Below the pieces are notes generated by a model that worked only from the letters and a program-made list of their open reading frames with translations, ran no database searches and was not told where the DNA came from. DNA of 14,817 nucleotides from Bacillota bacterium (lineage in GTDB: Bacteria > Bacillota > Clostridia > Christensenellales > SZUA-584), in contig JAEZIW010000223.1 of NCBI GenBank assembly GCA_023436525.1, forward strand, positions 1 through 14,817, read 5' to 3'. Positions 1 through 6,165 of this stretch are shown here, one piece after another. The position numbers and the translations under genes were made by a program. How positions within the stretch are numbered: position 1 is the stretch's first letter; each line of letters begins with the position of its first letter.

Positions 1-450
1 TTCATAATCAGCGGGATCGACAATTGATGCGACGTCCTGCCAGTTCTTCGCTGCCGCACGCAGCATGGTCGGCCCGCCGATATCGATGTTTTCAATCGCG
101 TCTTCCAGTGTCACGCCGTCCTTTTGTATCGTGGCTTTGAACGGATACAGGTTCACCGCAACGATGTCGATCAGCCCAACGCCGAGCTTTTGCACCTGCG
201 CCATATGGTCGGCATTCTCCCGCATGGCGAGTATGCCCGCATGGATGTTCGGGTGCAGCGTTTTGACGCGCCCATCGAGGCATTCGGGAAAACCGGTGAT
301 GTCTGACACGTTGGTGACTTTGACACCCGCTTCTTCGAGTGAGCGCTGCGTGCCGCCTGTGGAGAGAATTTCAAAGCCGAGGGCTTCAAGGCCTTGGGCA
401 AACGCCACAACGCCCGTTTTGTCGAACACGCTTAAAAAAGCTCTTTTCAT
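1..450 (-). CDS. purH: PurH, AICAR formyltransferase / IMP cyclohydrolase (5' part, cut by window edge)
   Basis: This is the N-terminal 150 residues of the bifunctional enzyme that makes the last two steps to IMP in the cytoplasm: formylation of AICAR and ring closure. The visible part is the MGS-like IMP cyclohydrolase domain. Seen in the translation are the start MKRAFLSVFDKTG, STGGT at residues 30-34, GRVKTLHP at 60-67 and IDIGGPTMLRAAAKN at 122-136, all characteristic of PurH. The AICAR transformylase domain lies beyond the left edge, so integrity cannot be judged (the family is about 510 residues). The ATG at 448-450 is chosen because GGAGG lies 8 nt upstream. It is the last visible gene of the purE-C-F-M-N-H series but is separated from purN by about 590 bp of repeats, so its transcription may depend on read-through or on an unidentified local promoter. 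Confidence 0.96.
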   Translation of the reverse strand, partial: MKRAFLSVFDKTGVVAFAQGLEALGFEILSTGGTQRSLEEAGVKVTNVSDITGFPECLDGRVKTLHPNIHAGILAMRENADHMAQVQKLGVGLIDIVAVNLYPFKATIQKDGVTLEDAIENIDIGGPTMLRAAAKNWQDVASIVDPADYE

Positions 451-560
451 ATGTTAAACCTCCAAATTAAAATCCGTGTTAAATGTTTTTTATTATTTGA
501 TAGACGGGCGGCCAATGTCTGCCCCTACGCTATCAATCCTCTGTCACGCTGCGCGTGCCA

Positions 561-586
561 CCTCCTTTCAAAAGGAGGCTTTTTTT
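561..586 (+). terminator. Hairpin plus T-run, terminator-like, antisense to the pur operon
   Basis: CCTCCTT and AAGGAGG (561-567 and 572-578) form a 7-bp stem with a TCAA loop. It is followed by C and seven T residues on the plus strand. The polarity would stop plus-strand transcripts, that is, antisense transcription into purN, and not the purN-purH message. It could simply be one module of the repeat array. Confidence 0.45.
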
Positions 587-600
587 ACGCGATACCCCTG

Positions 601-652
601 CCTCCCTCAATGAGGGAGGTGGCAAATGGCGGATTTTTAAATCCGGCATTTG
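601..652. repeat. Two adjacent hairpins of the repeat array
   Basis: Positions 601-619 form a perfect 9+1+9 palindrome built on CCTCCCTCA. Positions 623-652 form a second, longer hairpin: CAAATG pairs with CATTTG and GGATTT with AAATCC. No T-run follows on either strand, so neither looks like a terminator. Confidence 0.7.
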
Positions 653-674
653 ACGGAAGGAGTGCTATTTTACT

Positions 675-807
675 GGCGGGCTTGGAAACCCGCCCCTACA
701 TTCGAAACATTTTTAAACCAAACAGGTTGATTCTTCTCCACTACGTAGTCGCTTCGCTCAGAATGACACGTTGTCCCCTGTAGGGAACGGTCTCGACCGT
801 TCCACGC
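675..807. repeat. Higher-order repeat unit 1 (modules B, C, E)
   Basis: Module B at 675-699, a linker with AAACCAAACAGGTT, module C at 729-769 and a perfect 20-base palindrome at 784-803 occur in the same order as in the next unit. Module C of this unit and of the next start exactly 145 bases apart and share 40 of 41 positions. Confidence 0.8.
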
Positions 808-812
808 TTCTT

Positions 813-954
813 GGGCGGATAATATCCGCCCCTACGATTCAATCATTCTTAAAGCCGATCAGGTTAACCGTGGGATTCTTCTCCACTACGCAGTCGCTTC
901 GCTCAGAATGACACATGATGCTTTGTAGGGAACGATCCCCGTATCGTTCCGCGC
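813..954. repeat. Higher-order repeat unit 2 (modules A, C, E)
   Basis: Module A at 813-835 is followed by a linker with AAAGCCGATCAGGTT, module C at 874-914 and module E at about 924-953, whose arms GGAACGAT and ATCGTTCC flank a 6-base loop. A third unit begins with module A at 962-983 but lacks C and E, and is followed by module B at 1007-1031. Confidence 0.8.
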
Positions 955-1041
955 ATTTACCGGGCGGACAATATCCTCCCCCACGGTTCGTGATTATTGT
1001 TTTTCAGGCGGGCTTGGAAACCCGCCCCTACGATTTATATA

Positions 1042-1659
1042 TTATTTTATCCGCACTCGCCTGCCGTCAATCTCCAGCCGCCCTTCGCAGAGCAGCGCAA
1101 CGGATTTGACAAGGATCTCATGCTCAACCGTCAGCACACGCGCCGCCAGCGTCTCCGGCGTATCATCATCCAGCACATCCACGCATTTTTGCATGATGAT
1201 CGGCCCCGTATCGGTGCCCTCGTCCACAAAATGCACAGTCGCGCCCGATATCTTTGCGCCGTAATCCAGCACAGCCGCATGCACACGCCTGCCATAATAA
1301 CCTTTGCCGCAAAACGACGGAATCAGCGCCGGATGTATATTGATTATCGGGAATCGGCACACAAGCGCCGCACCGAGAATTGACATATACCCCGCCAGCA
1401 CCACCGCCTGACCGCCGAAAGACTCCACAGCTTGAATTACGGCTTCGTCGTGCGCCTGTTGGTTATCATAATCTTTTGACGATATCACAACGGACGGAAC
1501 GCCCGCATTCTTAGCACGCTCGAGCGCGAAAACACCTGACTTACTGGCCACCACGCCCACCACACGCGCACCGATGCGCCCATCTGAGCAGGCATCGAGT
1601 ATCGCCTGAAAATTCGTGCCGCCGCCCGAAACCATCACGACAAGCTTGTCTATTCGCAC
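1042..1659 (-). CDS. purN: PurN, phosphoribosylglycinamide formyltransferase
   Basis: This cytoplasmic enzyme transfers a formyl group from 10-formyltetrahydrofolate to GAR, giving FGAR. At 205 residues it has the usual family length. Seen in the translation are the nucleotide-phosphate loop SGGGTNFQAI at 11-20, INIHPALIPSF at 106-116 with the catalytic Asn107 and His109, and VHFVDEGTDTGP at 142-153 with the catalytic Asp150 (known for the E. coli enzyme as N106, H108 and D144). The GTG at 1657-1659 is preferred over the later ATG at 1635: it gives the normal ten residues before the glycine loop, and a GAGGG lies about 10 nt upstream. It overlaps the purM 3' end by 10 nt, so translation is probably coupled. 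No terminator is seen directly behind it on the minus strand; the repeat array follows at once. Confidence 0.96.
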   Translation of the reverse strand: MRIDKLVVMVSGGGTNFQAILDACSDGRIGARVVGVVASKSGVFALERAKNAGVPSVVISSKDYDNQQAHDEAVIQAVESFGGQAVVLAGYMSILGAALVCRFPIINIHPALIPSFCGKGYYGRRVHAAVLDYGAKISGATVHFVDEGTDTGPIIMQKCVDVLDDDTPETLAARVLTVEHEILVKSVALLCEGRLEIDGRRVRIK

Positions 1660-2663
1660 AGCCGTATGCCCTCGCCTTCGGTGACGGTACCGATCATGTA
1701 CGACTTGTCTCCCAAATCGCGTGCCGCAAACATCACATCGTTCGCGATGGCCGGATTAACCGCCAGCACCATGCCGATACCCATGTTAAACGTATTGTAC
1801 GCATCCTTTGTTTCCATTCTGGCTTCGTTGACCAGCAAATCAAACACAGGCAGCATGTCCCAGCTATTGAGTTTGATATCGGCACCGAGCCCTTTTGGGA
1901 ATATGCGCGGTATGTTTTCTATGAATCCGCCGCCTGTGATGTGCGCGGCCCCCTTGATTTCAAAACGGCTCATCAGCGACAGCAGCGATTTCACGTAGAT
2001 GCGTGTGGGTGTCAGCAGCTCTTCGCCCAGTGTTTTGCCAAGCGAGTCGATATATGTGCTGAGCGCCTTTTCTTCCATGCTGAATAGCTTGCGGACAAGC
2101 GAAAAACCGTTGCTGTGTATGCCGGACGACGCAAGGCCGATCAGCACATCACCCGCTTCAATACCGCTTCCGTTAATCAGCTTCTCCTTGTCTACGCTGC
2201 CGACACAAAAGCCCGCCATGTCGTATTCACCCGCACCGTAAAAGCCGGGCATTTCCGCCGTTTCGCCGCCGATCAGCGCGCAGCCCGCTTCGCGGCACCC
2301 CGCCGCCACGCCCTTAACTATATCCGCCGCAACATGAGGAAACAGCTTTCCTGTTGCGATGTAGTCGAGAAAGAACATCGGGCTCGCGCCGTGACAGACA
2401 ACGTCGTTCACGCACATCGCCACACAGTCGATACCCACCGTGTCGTGCTTGTCCATCACAAACGCGGCTTTCAGCTTGGTGCCCACGCCGTCAGTACCCG
2501 CAACAAGCACCTGTCCGTTGCCGTTGTCGTACATACCCCCGAAGGACCCAAGACCCTGCAGCACATGATCGTTAAACGTAGAGGCTGCATGCGCCTTCAT
2601 CAGGCTGACGGCTTGATAACCCGCTTCAACGTCAACGCCCGCGTCTTTATATGTATACCCCAT
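1650..2663 (-). CDS. purM: PurM, phosphoribosylformylglycinamidine cyclo-ligase (AIR synthetase)
   Basis: PurM closes the imidazole ring, converting FGAM and ATP to AIR in the cytoplasm. The 337-residue protein has the usual length and two-domain form of the PurM/SelD-like ATP-binding family. Motifs seen are GTDGVGTK at 57-64, DCVAMCVNDVVCHGA at 79-93, GGETAEMPG at 132-140 and HITGGG at 241-246. The ATG at 2661-2663 is chosen over the in-frame GTG at 2669 because the GTG lies inside the ribosome binding site AAGGAG (2669-2674), which is 5 nt from the ATG. The ATG lies 9 nt after the purF stop, and the gene's end overlaps purN by 10 nt, so it sits in the middle of one transcription unit. No key motif is missing. 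Confidence 0.97.
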   Translation of the reverse strand: MGYTYKDAGVDVEAGYQAVSLMKAHAASTFNDHVLQGLGSFGGMYDNGNGQVLVAGTDGVGTKLKAAFVMDKHDTVGIDCVAMCVNDVVCHGASPMFFLDYIATGKLFPHVAADIVKGVAAGCREAGCALIGGETAEMPGFYGAGEYDMAGFCVGSVDKEKLINGSGIEAGDVLIGLASSGIHSNGFSLVRKLFSMEEKALSTYIDSLGKTLGEELLTPTRIYVKSLLSLMSRFEIKGAAHITGGGFIENIPRIFPKGLGADIKLNSWDMLPVFDLLVNEARMETKDAYNTFNMGIGMVLAVNPAIANDVMFAARDLGDKSYMIGTVTEGEGIRLCE

Positions 2664-2672
2664 AGCCACTCC

Positions 2673-4130
2673 TTATTTGTCGAGTAAGTTCTTTTTTCCG
2701 CATGCGAGAAGACTGCTCACATCATCCGGGTATTTACCGTTAAAGCAGCCCACGCAAAAATTACACGCCGCGCCTTCCACTGTTTTCAACAAGTCTTCTA
2801 TCGACAGGTAATGCAGCGAATCAGCGCCGATCACCTTTCTTATCTCCTCCACCGAGTTCTTCGCGCCGATCAGCTGGTCGTGCGAGGATGTGTCGATACC
2901 GAAGAAGCACGGGTATTTGATGGGCGGCGAGCTGATGCGCATATGCACCTCTTTCGCGCCCGCTAATTTGAGCATTTCCACAATGCGTTTGGACGTGGTG
3001 CCGCGGACGATCGAGTCGTCTACCAGCACGAGCTTTTTACCGCGTACATTGCGCTTTAACGCATTGAGCTTCACATTCACGCTGACTTCGCGCTTGCCCT
3101 GCGACGGCTGTATGAACGTGCGCCCCATGTACCGGTTTTTGGAGAGCGCGATTGTGTACGGAATGCCCGACTGATTGGCATACCCCATGCCCGCCGGCAT
3201 CGCACTGTCCGGCACGGCCGCCACCACATCGGCATCCGCGGGCGATGAGAGCGCGAGCATTTCACCCGCCTTTTCACGCGCGCGGTGCACCGGTATGCCG
3301 TCGATATCCGAATCCGGCCGCGCAAAATACACATACTCAAATATACACAGCGCGGTATCCTGCGCGTGTGGCCCCTGATATGATTTTAAGCCGTTCTTAT
3401 CTGCCACGACGATTTCGCCGGGCCGCAAGTCGCGAATGAATTCTGCACCGATTGCGTCAAACGCGCTGGACTCGGAGGCGAACACATACGCGCCGTCGAT
3501 GCGCCCGAGTGCGATGGGCCGTATGCCTTTCGGGTCGCGCACACCAATCAGCATGTCCGGCGTCATTATCACCAGCGCATAGCTGCCCTTCAAGAGTTCC
3601 ATCGTTTTGATCACCGCTTCAATGATGCCGTCTCCCGCGTGCTTGGCAATCAGGCTCGCGATGATTTCCGAGTCGATAGAGGTTTGGAATATCGCACCTG
3701 CGTTCTCCATCTCGTCTCTTAACTCTTTGGCGTTAATCAGATTCCCGTTGTGCGCGAGCGCAATGTGCCCCTTTTTAGAGCTGATCACCAGCGGCTGCGC
3801 GTTGGCAAGCAGGCTGTTCCCCATTGTGGAATAGCGTACATGCCCGATAGCGGCGGTGCCTCCCGTCAACTTTTCGAGCCCGTTTCTGAAGGCTTCGCCC
3901 ACAAGGCCCATATCTTTATGGTAATCAATCCGGTTGTTCTTCGCGACCGCAATGCCCGCGCTTTCCTGGCCGCGATGCTGCAAAGACAGCAAACCGTAAT
4001 ATGATGCCTCGGTCGGCTCGATGCTGCCATCCGGACAGTAAATGCCGAATACGCCGCACTCTTCGTGCATGGTGTCGTCGCCCGGCTTGAGCCGTTCATA
4101 CGGCTCCTGAGGTTTTATTCGAAGCGGCAT
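2673..4130 (-). CDS. purF: PurF, amidophosphoribosyltransferase
   Basis: PurF makes the committed step of the pathway, converting PRPP and glutamine to phosphoribosylamine. Residues 25 to about 240 form the N-terminal nucleophile glutaminase domain, with Cys25 in EECGVFG expected to become the N-terminus after propeptide removal. The phosphoribosyltransferase domain follows, with the PRPP loop VLVDDSIVRGTTS at 368-380. Cys262, Cys408, Cys459 and Cys462 are placed like the four [4Fe-4S] ligands of the Bacillus-type enzyme, which is an inference from the family. The start at 4130 has GGGAG 7 nt upstream and leaves a 24-residue propeptide, longer than the 11 residues I recall for B. subtilis. 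The alternative Met21 has no visible ribosome binding site. The ATG is 1 nt beyond the purC stop. The family is normally feedback-inhibited by purine nucleotides. Confidence 0.97.
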   Translation of the reverse strand: MPLRIKPQEPYERLKPGDDTMHEECGVFGIYCPDGSIEPTEASYYGLLSLQHRGQESAGIAVAKNNRIDYHKDMGLVGEAFRNGLEKLTGGTAAIGHVRYSTMGNSLLANAQPLVISSKKGHIALAHNGNLINAKELRDEMENAGAIFQTSIDSEIIASLIAKHAGDGIIEAVIKTMELLKGSYALVIMTPDMLIGVRDPKGIRPIALGRIDGAYVFASESSAFDAIGAEFIRDLRPGEIVVADKNGLKSYQGPHAQDTALCIFEYVYFARPDSDIDGIPVHRAREKAGEMLALSSPADADVVAAVPDSAMPAGMGYANQSGIPYTIALSKNRYMGRTFIQPSQGKREVSVNVKLNALKRNVRGKKLVLVDDSIVRGTTSKRIVEMLKLAGAKEVHMRISSPPIKYPCFFGIDTSSHDQLIGAKNSVEEIRKVIGADSLHYLSIEDLLKTVEGAACNFCVGCFNGKYPDDVSSLLACGKKNLLDK

Positions 4131-4131
4131 G

Positions 4132-4839
4132 CTATTCTCCCATCAGTCTGCTGATAATCTCTTTGTATGCCTCTTCCACGTCTCCGAGATCTCTGCGGAA
4201 CCGGTCTTTATCAAGCTTCTTGCCTGTTTCAATATCCCAGTAACGGCAGGTATCCGGTGAAATTTCATCCGCGAGTATGATATCTCCGTGAAAGCGCCCG
4301 AACTCGAGCTTGAAATCAATCAGCTCAACGCCCAAGCCTTTCAGATAGTCGCTTAAGATATCATTCACCTTGAAGGATATTTCCTTGATCTTGTCCATCT
4401 CGTCATCAGTCGCTAGGCCGAGCGCACGCACATAATACGAGTTGATGAACGGGTCGCCGAGCTCGTCGTTTTTATAGCTGTATTCGAGAATGGCACACTT
4501 TAATTCGGTGCCTTCTTCAATGCCCATGCGTTTGGAAAAGCTTCCGGCGGCCTTGTTTCTCACGATCACTTCAACGGGCACGATGTCCACCTTCTTAACA
4601 ACCGTCTCACGGTCGGAAAGCTGCTCCACATAATGCGTCGGTATGCCCTTGCTTTCCAACAGCTTAAAGAAGTGATTGCTGACTTTGTTGTTGACCACGC
4701 CTTTTCCCACGATGGTGCCGCGTTTCTGGCCGTTGAACGCCGTCGCGTCGTCCTTGTAGCTGACGATCACGCAGTCTTTATCGTCGGTTGCGTACACCTT
4801 TTTGGCTTTTCCTTCGTAAATCTGCTCCATTTGTTTCAT
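4132..4839 (-). CDS. purC: PurC, SAICAR synthetase
   Basis: PurC joins CAIR and aspartate using ATP, giving SAICAR, in the cytoplasm. The 235 residues match the short bacterial form. Motifs seen are YEGKAKKVY at 8-16, VEVIVRNKAAGS at 89-100, DELGDPFIN at 125-133, LIDFKLEFG at 173-181 and LADEISPDTCR at 189-199. The ATG at 4837-4839 overlaps the purE stop as ATGA, so the two are translationally coupled. AAGGAG lies 11 nt upstream inside purE, a little far for Met1, so Met4 is a minor alternative start. PurE and PurC catalyse consecutive steps, which fits the coupling. Confidence 0.97.
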   Translation of the reverse strand: MKQMEQIYEGKAKKVYATDDKDCVIVSYKDDATAFNGQKRGTIVGKGVVNNKVSNHFFKLLESKGIPTHYVEQLSDRETVVKKVDIVPVEVIVRNKAAGSFSKRMGIEEGTELKCAILEYSYKNDELGDPFINSYYVRALGLATDDEMDKIKEISFKVNDILSDYLKGLGVELIDFKLEFGRFHGDIILADEISPDTCRYWDIETGKKLDKDRFRRDLGDVEEAYKEIISRLMGE

Positions 4840-5330
4840 AATATGTCGATCTCCTTTTGAAGATTTTTATTCGCTTCCATCACCTTTGCCGCCATATCCT
4901 TCTTGTGAGCGGCCAGCTTTGTTTTCAGCTCGGGATATTTTAAAGAGAGCATCTGCACAGCGAGCAGCGCGGCGTTCTCCGCGCCGTCAATCGCAACCGT
5001 GGCCACAGGAATGCCGGGCGGCATCTGCACCGTGGAGAGCAGTGAATCAAGCCCGTCCAGCGTGGACGACTTGACCGGCAGCCCGATAACCGGTATTGTG
5101 GTGTAGGCAGCCAATACGCCCGCAAGATGCGCGGCTTTGCCCGCAGCCGCAATGATCACCTCAACACCTTCGTTTTCGGCACCTGCGGCAAACGCATGGG
5201 CTTCATCCGGTGTTCTGTGCGCGCTTAATACGCGAGCCTCCACTTGTACGCCATAGCTCTTGAGTGTTTTAATCGTTTTTTCCAGCACAGGTAAATCAGA
5301 TATAGACCCCATAACAACAGCGGCTTTCAT
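4836..5330 (-). CDS. purE: PurE, class I N5-CAIR mutase
   Basis: PurE moves the carboxylate of N5-CAIR to C4, giving CAIR, and acts as a cytoplasmic oligomer. The 164-residue length and the motifs GSISD at 8-12, SAHRTPD at 36-42 (catalytic-type His38) and the long PVKSSTLDGLDSLLSTVQMP segment at 85-104 place it in the PurE family. The N5-CAIR-using class I is assumed from the bacterial context. The partner PurK is not in this window, so whether the cell supplies N5-CAIR or uses CO2 directly cannot be told here. The ATG has AAGGAG 6 nt upstream. It is the first gene of the operon, is preceded by a likely promoter and PurR box, and is divergent from the DUF1540 gene. Confidence 0.97.
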   Translation of the reverse strand: MKAAVVMGSISDLPVLEKTIKTLKSYGVQVEARVLSAHRTPDEAHAFAAGAENEGVEVIIAAAGKAAHLAGVLAAYTTIPVIGLPVKSSTLDGLDSLLSTVQMPPGIPVATVAIDGAENAALLAVQMLSLKYPELKTKLAAHKKDMAAKVMEANKNLQKEIDIL

Positions 5331-5379
5331 ACTTAACTCCTTTTTTTCAAACTATAATTAAAACTTTTTCTATACCCTC

Positions 5380-5409
5380 AGTCTAACCCGACGTGTCGGC
5401 TTATGTCAA
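5380..5409 (-). promoter_or_regulatory. purE: Likely sigma-A promoter of the pur operon
   Basis: On the minus strand a consensus TTGACA (5404-5409) is followed after 18 nt by TAGACT (5380-5385, four of six matches to TATAAT). Transcription would start near 5373, about 40 nt before the purE ATG. The -10 is weak, as expected for a regulated promoter. No guanine-riboswitch core is visible between it and purE. Confidence 0.55.
5388..5399. promoter_or_regulatory. Palindrome in the purE promoter spacer, possible operator
   Basis: CCGAC and GTCGG flank two bases and lie exactly between the -35 and -10 elements. A bound repressor here would block RNA polymerase. The binding protein is unknown. Confidence 0.35.
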
Positions 5410-5444
5410 TTAAAGTCGCATACTTTTCTCGACGCATATTCAAT

Positions 5445-5457
5445 AATGTTCGTGTTT
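5445..5457 (-). promoter_or_regulatory. PurR box-like operator upstream of purE
   Basis: Read on the minus strand, AAACACGAACATT matches the Gram-positive PurR box consensus AWWWCCGAACWWT at 11 of 13 positions counted by eye. It ends 35 nt upstream of the -35 hexamer, which is similar to the upstream PurR box of B. subtilis pur as I recall it. A weaker, oppositely oriented match (10 of 13) lies at 5508-5520. The expected paired box close to the -35 is not clear. Confidence 0.5.
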
Positions 5458-5604
5458 TTTAGCGAGCCGCCGATTTTGTTTATCAATCAGAACAGCATTA
5501 TTCGCTTTATTGCGAACGATGCCATATTTGAATTGTCAATTCCGTATCCGCATGAATCCACGGTTCTCTGCGCAAAATAAAAAAAACAAGGAGGATTGAA
5601 GATT

Positions 5605-5772
5605 ATGCAATCACATAAAATGAATCAGGCGAATCCGGGAATTAAGTGTCAGGTGGTGTCGTGTTATTACTATATGAACGGAGATCACTGCACGGCGGAT
5701 CGTATTGAGGTGCTGCCGCGAAATGCAGCCAGTACGGATGAGACAGACTGCGGCACATTTGCTAAGAAGTAA
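5605..5772 (+). CDS. DUF1540 small cysteine protein
   Basis: This 55-residue protein fits the DUF1540 family, a short domain of unknown function common in Firmicutes. The pattern is Cys15-x4-Cys20, an aromatic YYY, NGDHC with Cys29, TADRIEV, and the ending TDCGTF with Cys49. The four cysteines suggest a bound metal such as zinc; that is an inference. There is no signal peptide and no membrane segment, so it is probably cytoplasmic or a spore or cell component. AAGGAGG (5588-5594) lies 10 nt before the ATG; a second Met at position 6 is a poorer start. It is transcribed away from purE and is closed by its own terminator, so it is a single-gene unit. No convincing promoter was identified in the shared intergenic region. 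Confidence 0.85.
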   Translation: MQSHKMNQANPGIKCQVVSCYYYMNGDHCTADRIEVLPRNAASTDETDCGTFAKK

Positions 5773-5779
5773 GATTGCA

Positions 5780-5809
5780 AAAGACCGGCGCGTGCCGGTC
5801 TTGTTTTAT
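5780..5809 (+). terminator. Rho-independent terminator of the DUF1540 gene
   Basis: AAGACCGGC (5781-5789) pairs with GCCGGTCTT (5794-5802) around a GCGT loop, giving a perfect 9-bp stem followed by GTTTTAT. It begins 8 nt after the stop codon. Confidence 0.85.
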
Positions 5810-5850
5810 CTGCCAGGTATCCGATGGGCCGAAACAGCCCCACGAACCCA

Positions 5851-6083
5851 CACCTCATCGGTCGCCTATCGGCGACAGCTTTCCCGCGCATGGGAAAGCC
5901 CAGGTTGTCGAAAAGGTACATATGTCATTCCGTTGGAACGTAAGCGATCAACTACGAAGTGGATTGGAATCCCCCTCTGCAAAGCGTATTTCATGGGATT
6001 CCAGTCCACTACGTAGTCGACAGGCTCGGAATGACATAAAAAGGGTTTATCGACAGTCTGAGCTTCTCCTCACAGGGGAAGCC
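5851..6083. repeat. Repeat-filled gap with a large inverted pair of module C
   Basis: Between the DUF1540 terminator and the next gene I see only repeats and one possible gene remnant. Two hairpins lie at 5861-5876 (GTCGCC with GGCGAC) and 5879-5898 (CTTTCCC with GGGAAAG). They are followed by an inverted pair: 5922-5972 and 5995-6037 share an 11-base outer end (ATGTCATTCCG) and about 21 of 23 bases around ACTACG-AGTGGA-TGGAATCCC. Both arms are versions of module C of the pur array. Another imperfect hairpin at 6062-6082 (GCTTCTCC with GGGGAAGC) closes the element. Long open frames here are repeat by-products. Confidence 0.75.
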
Positions 6084-6165
6084 ATAAACACGTACATTTT
6101 AAGCGATGCGATACTTGAAGATTTTGAAAAAAGCAAGTTACCGGGAGTCATGATGAGGCCGATTG

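Larger units (their letters stand above)
505..1032. repeat. Composite array of palindromic repeat modules between purN and purH
   Basis: No gene is supported in the 591 bases between purH and purN, which are filled with short palindromic modules. Module A/B has the form G-C-rich arm, short loop, complementary arm, then CCCCTAC. Its copies lie at 505-528, 675-699, 813-835, 962-983 and 1007-1031, and those at 675 and 1007 are identical over 25 bases. Module C (41 bases) lies at 729-769 and 874-914 and differs at one base. Module E, a GTAGGGAACG palindrome, lies at about 779-807 and 924-953. The order A/B, C, E repeats, giving units of roughly 140-150 bp. Two further hairpins lie at 601-619 and 623-652. 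Open frames across this region are by-products of the repeats. The array looks like a cluster of non-coding mobile or REP-like sequences, which is an inference. Confidence 0.85.

Noticed and set aside
451..783. Plus-strand open frames of up to 110 codons in the purN-purH gap
   Set aside because: They are made of translated repeat modules and have no ribosome binding site or family-like motifs.
505..1032. The repeat array as a CRISPR locus
   Set aside because: The repeats are palindromic and of several types, the spacing is not constant spacer-like DNA, and no cas gene is near.
2115..2687. Long plus-strand frame of 190 codons opposite purM
   Set aside because: It is a mirror frame of a clear purM gene, rich in His and Arg with no recognisable motif.
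5331..5380. Guanine riboswitch before purE, common in related operons
   Set aside because: The conserved purine-riboswitch core and P1-P3 layout are absent, and the predicted leader is only about 40 nt long.
5446..5580. A 44-codon plus-strand frame in the purE/DUF1540 intergenic region, beginning MFVFFSEPPILF
   Set aside because: It has no ribosome binding site and covers both PurR box-like sites; the frame is open by chance upstream of its ATG as well. I treat it as regulatory DNA.
5705..6084. Overlapping plus-strand frames starting in the DUF1540 gene and running through the repeats
   Set aside because: They cross the terminator and hairpins and are out of frame with the DUF1540 gene; they are artefacts of GC-rich repeats.
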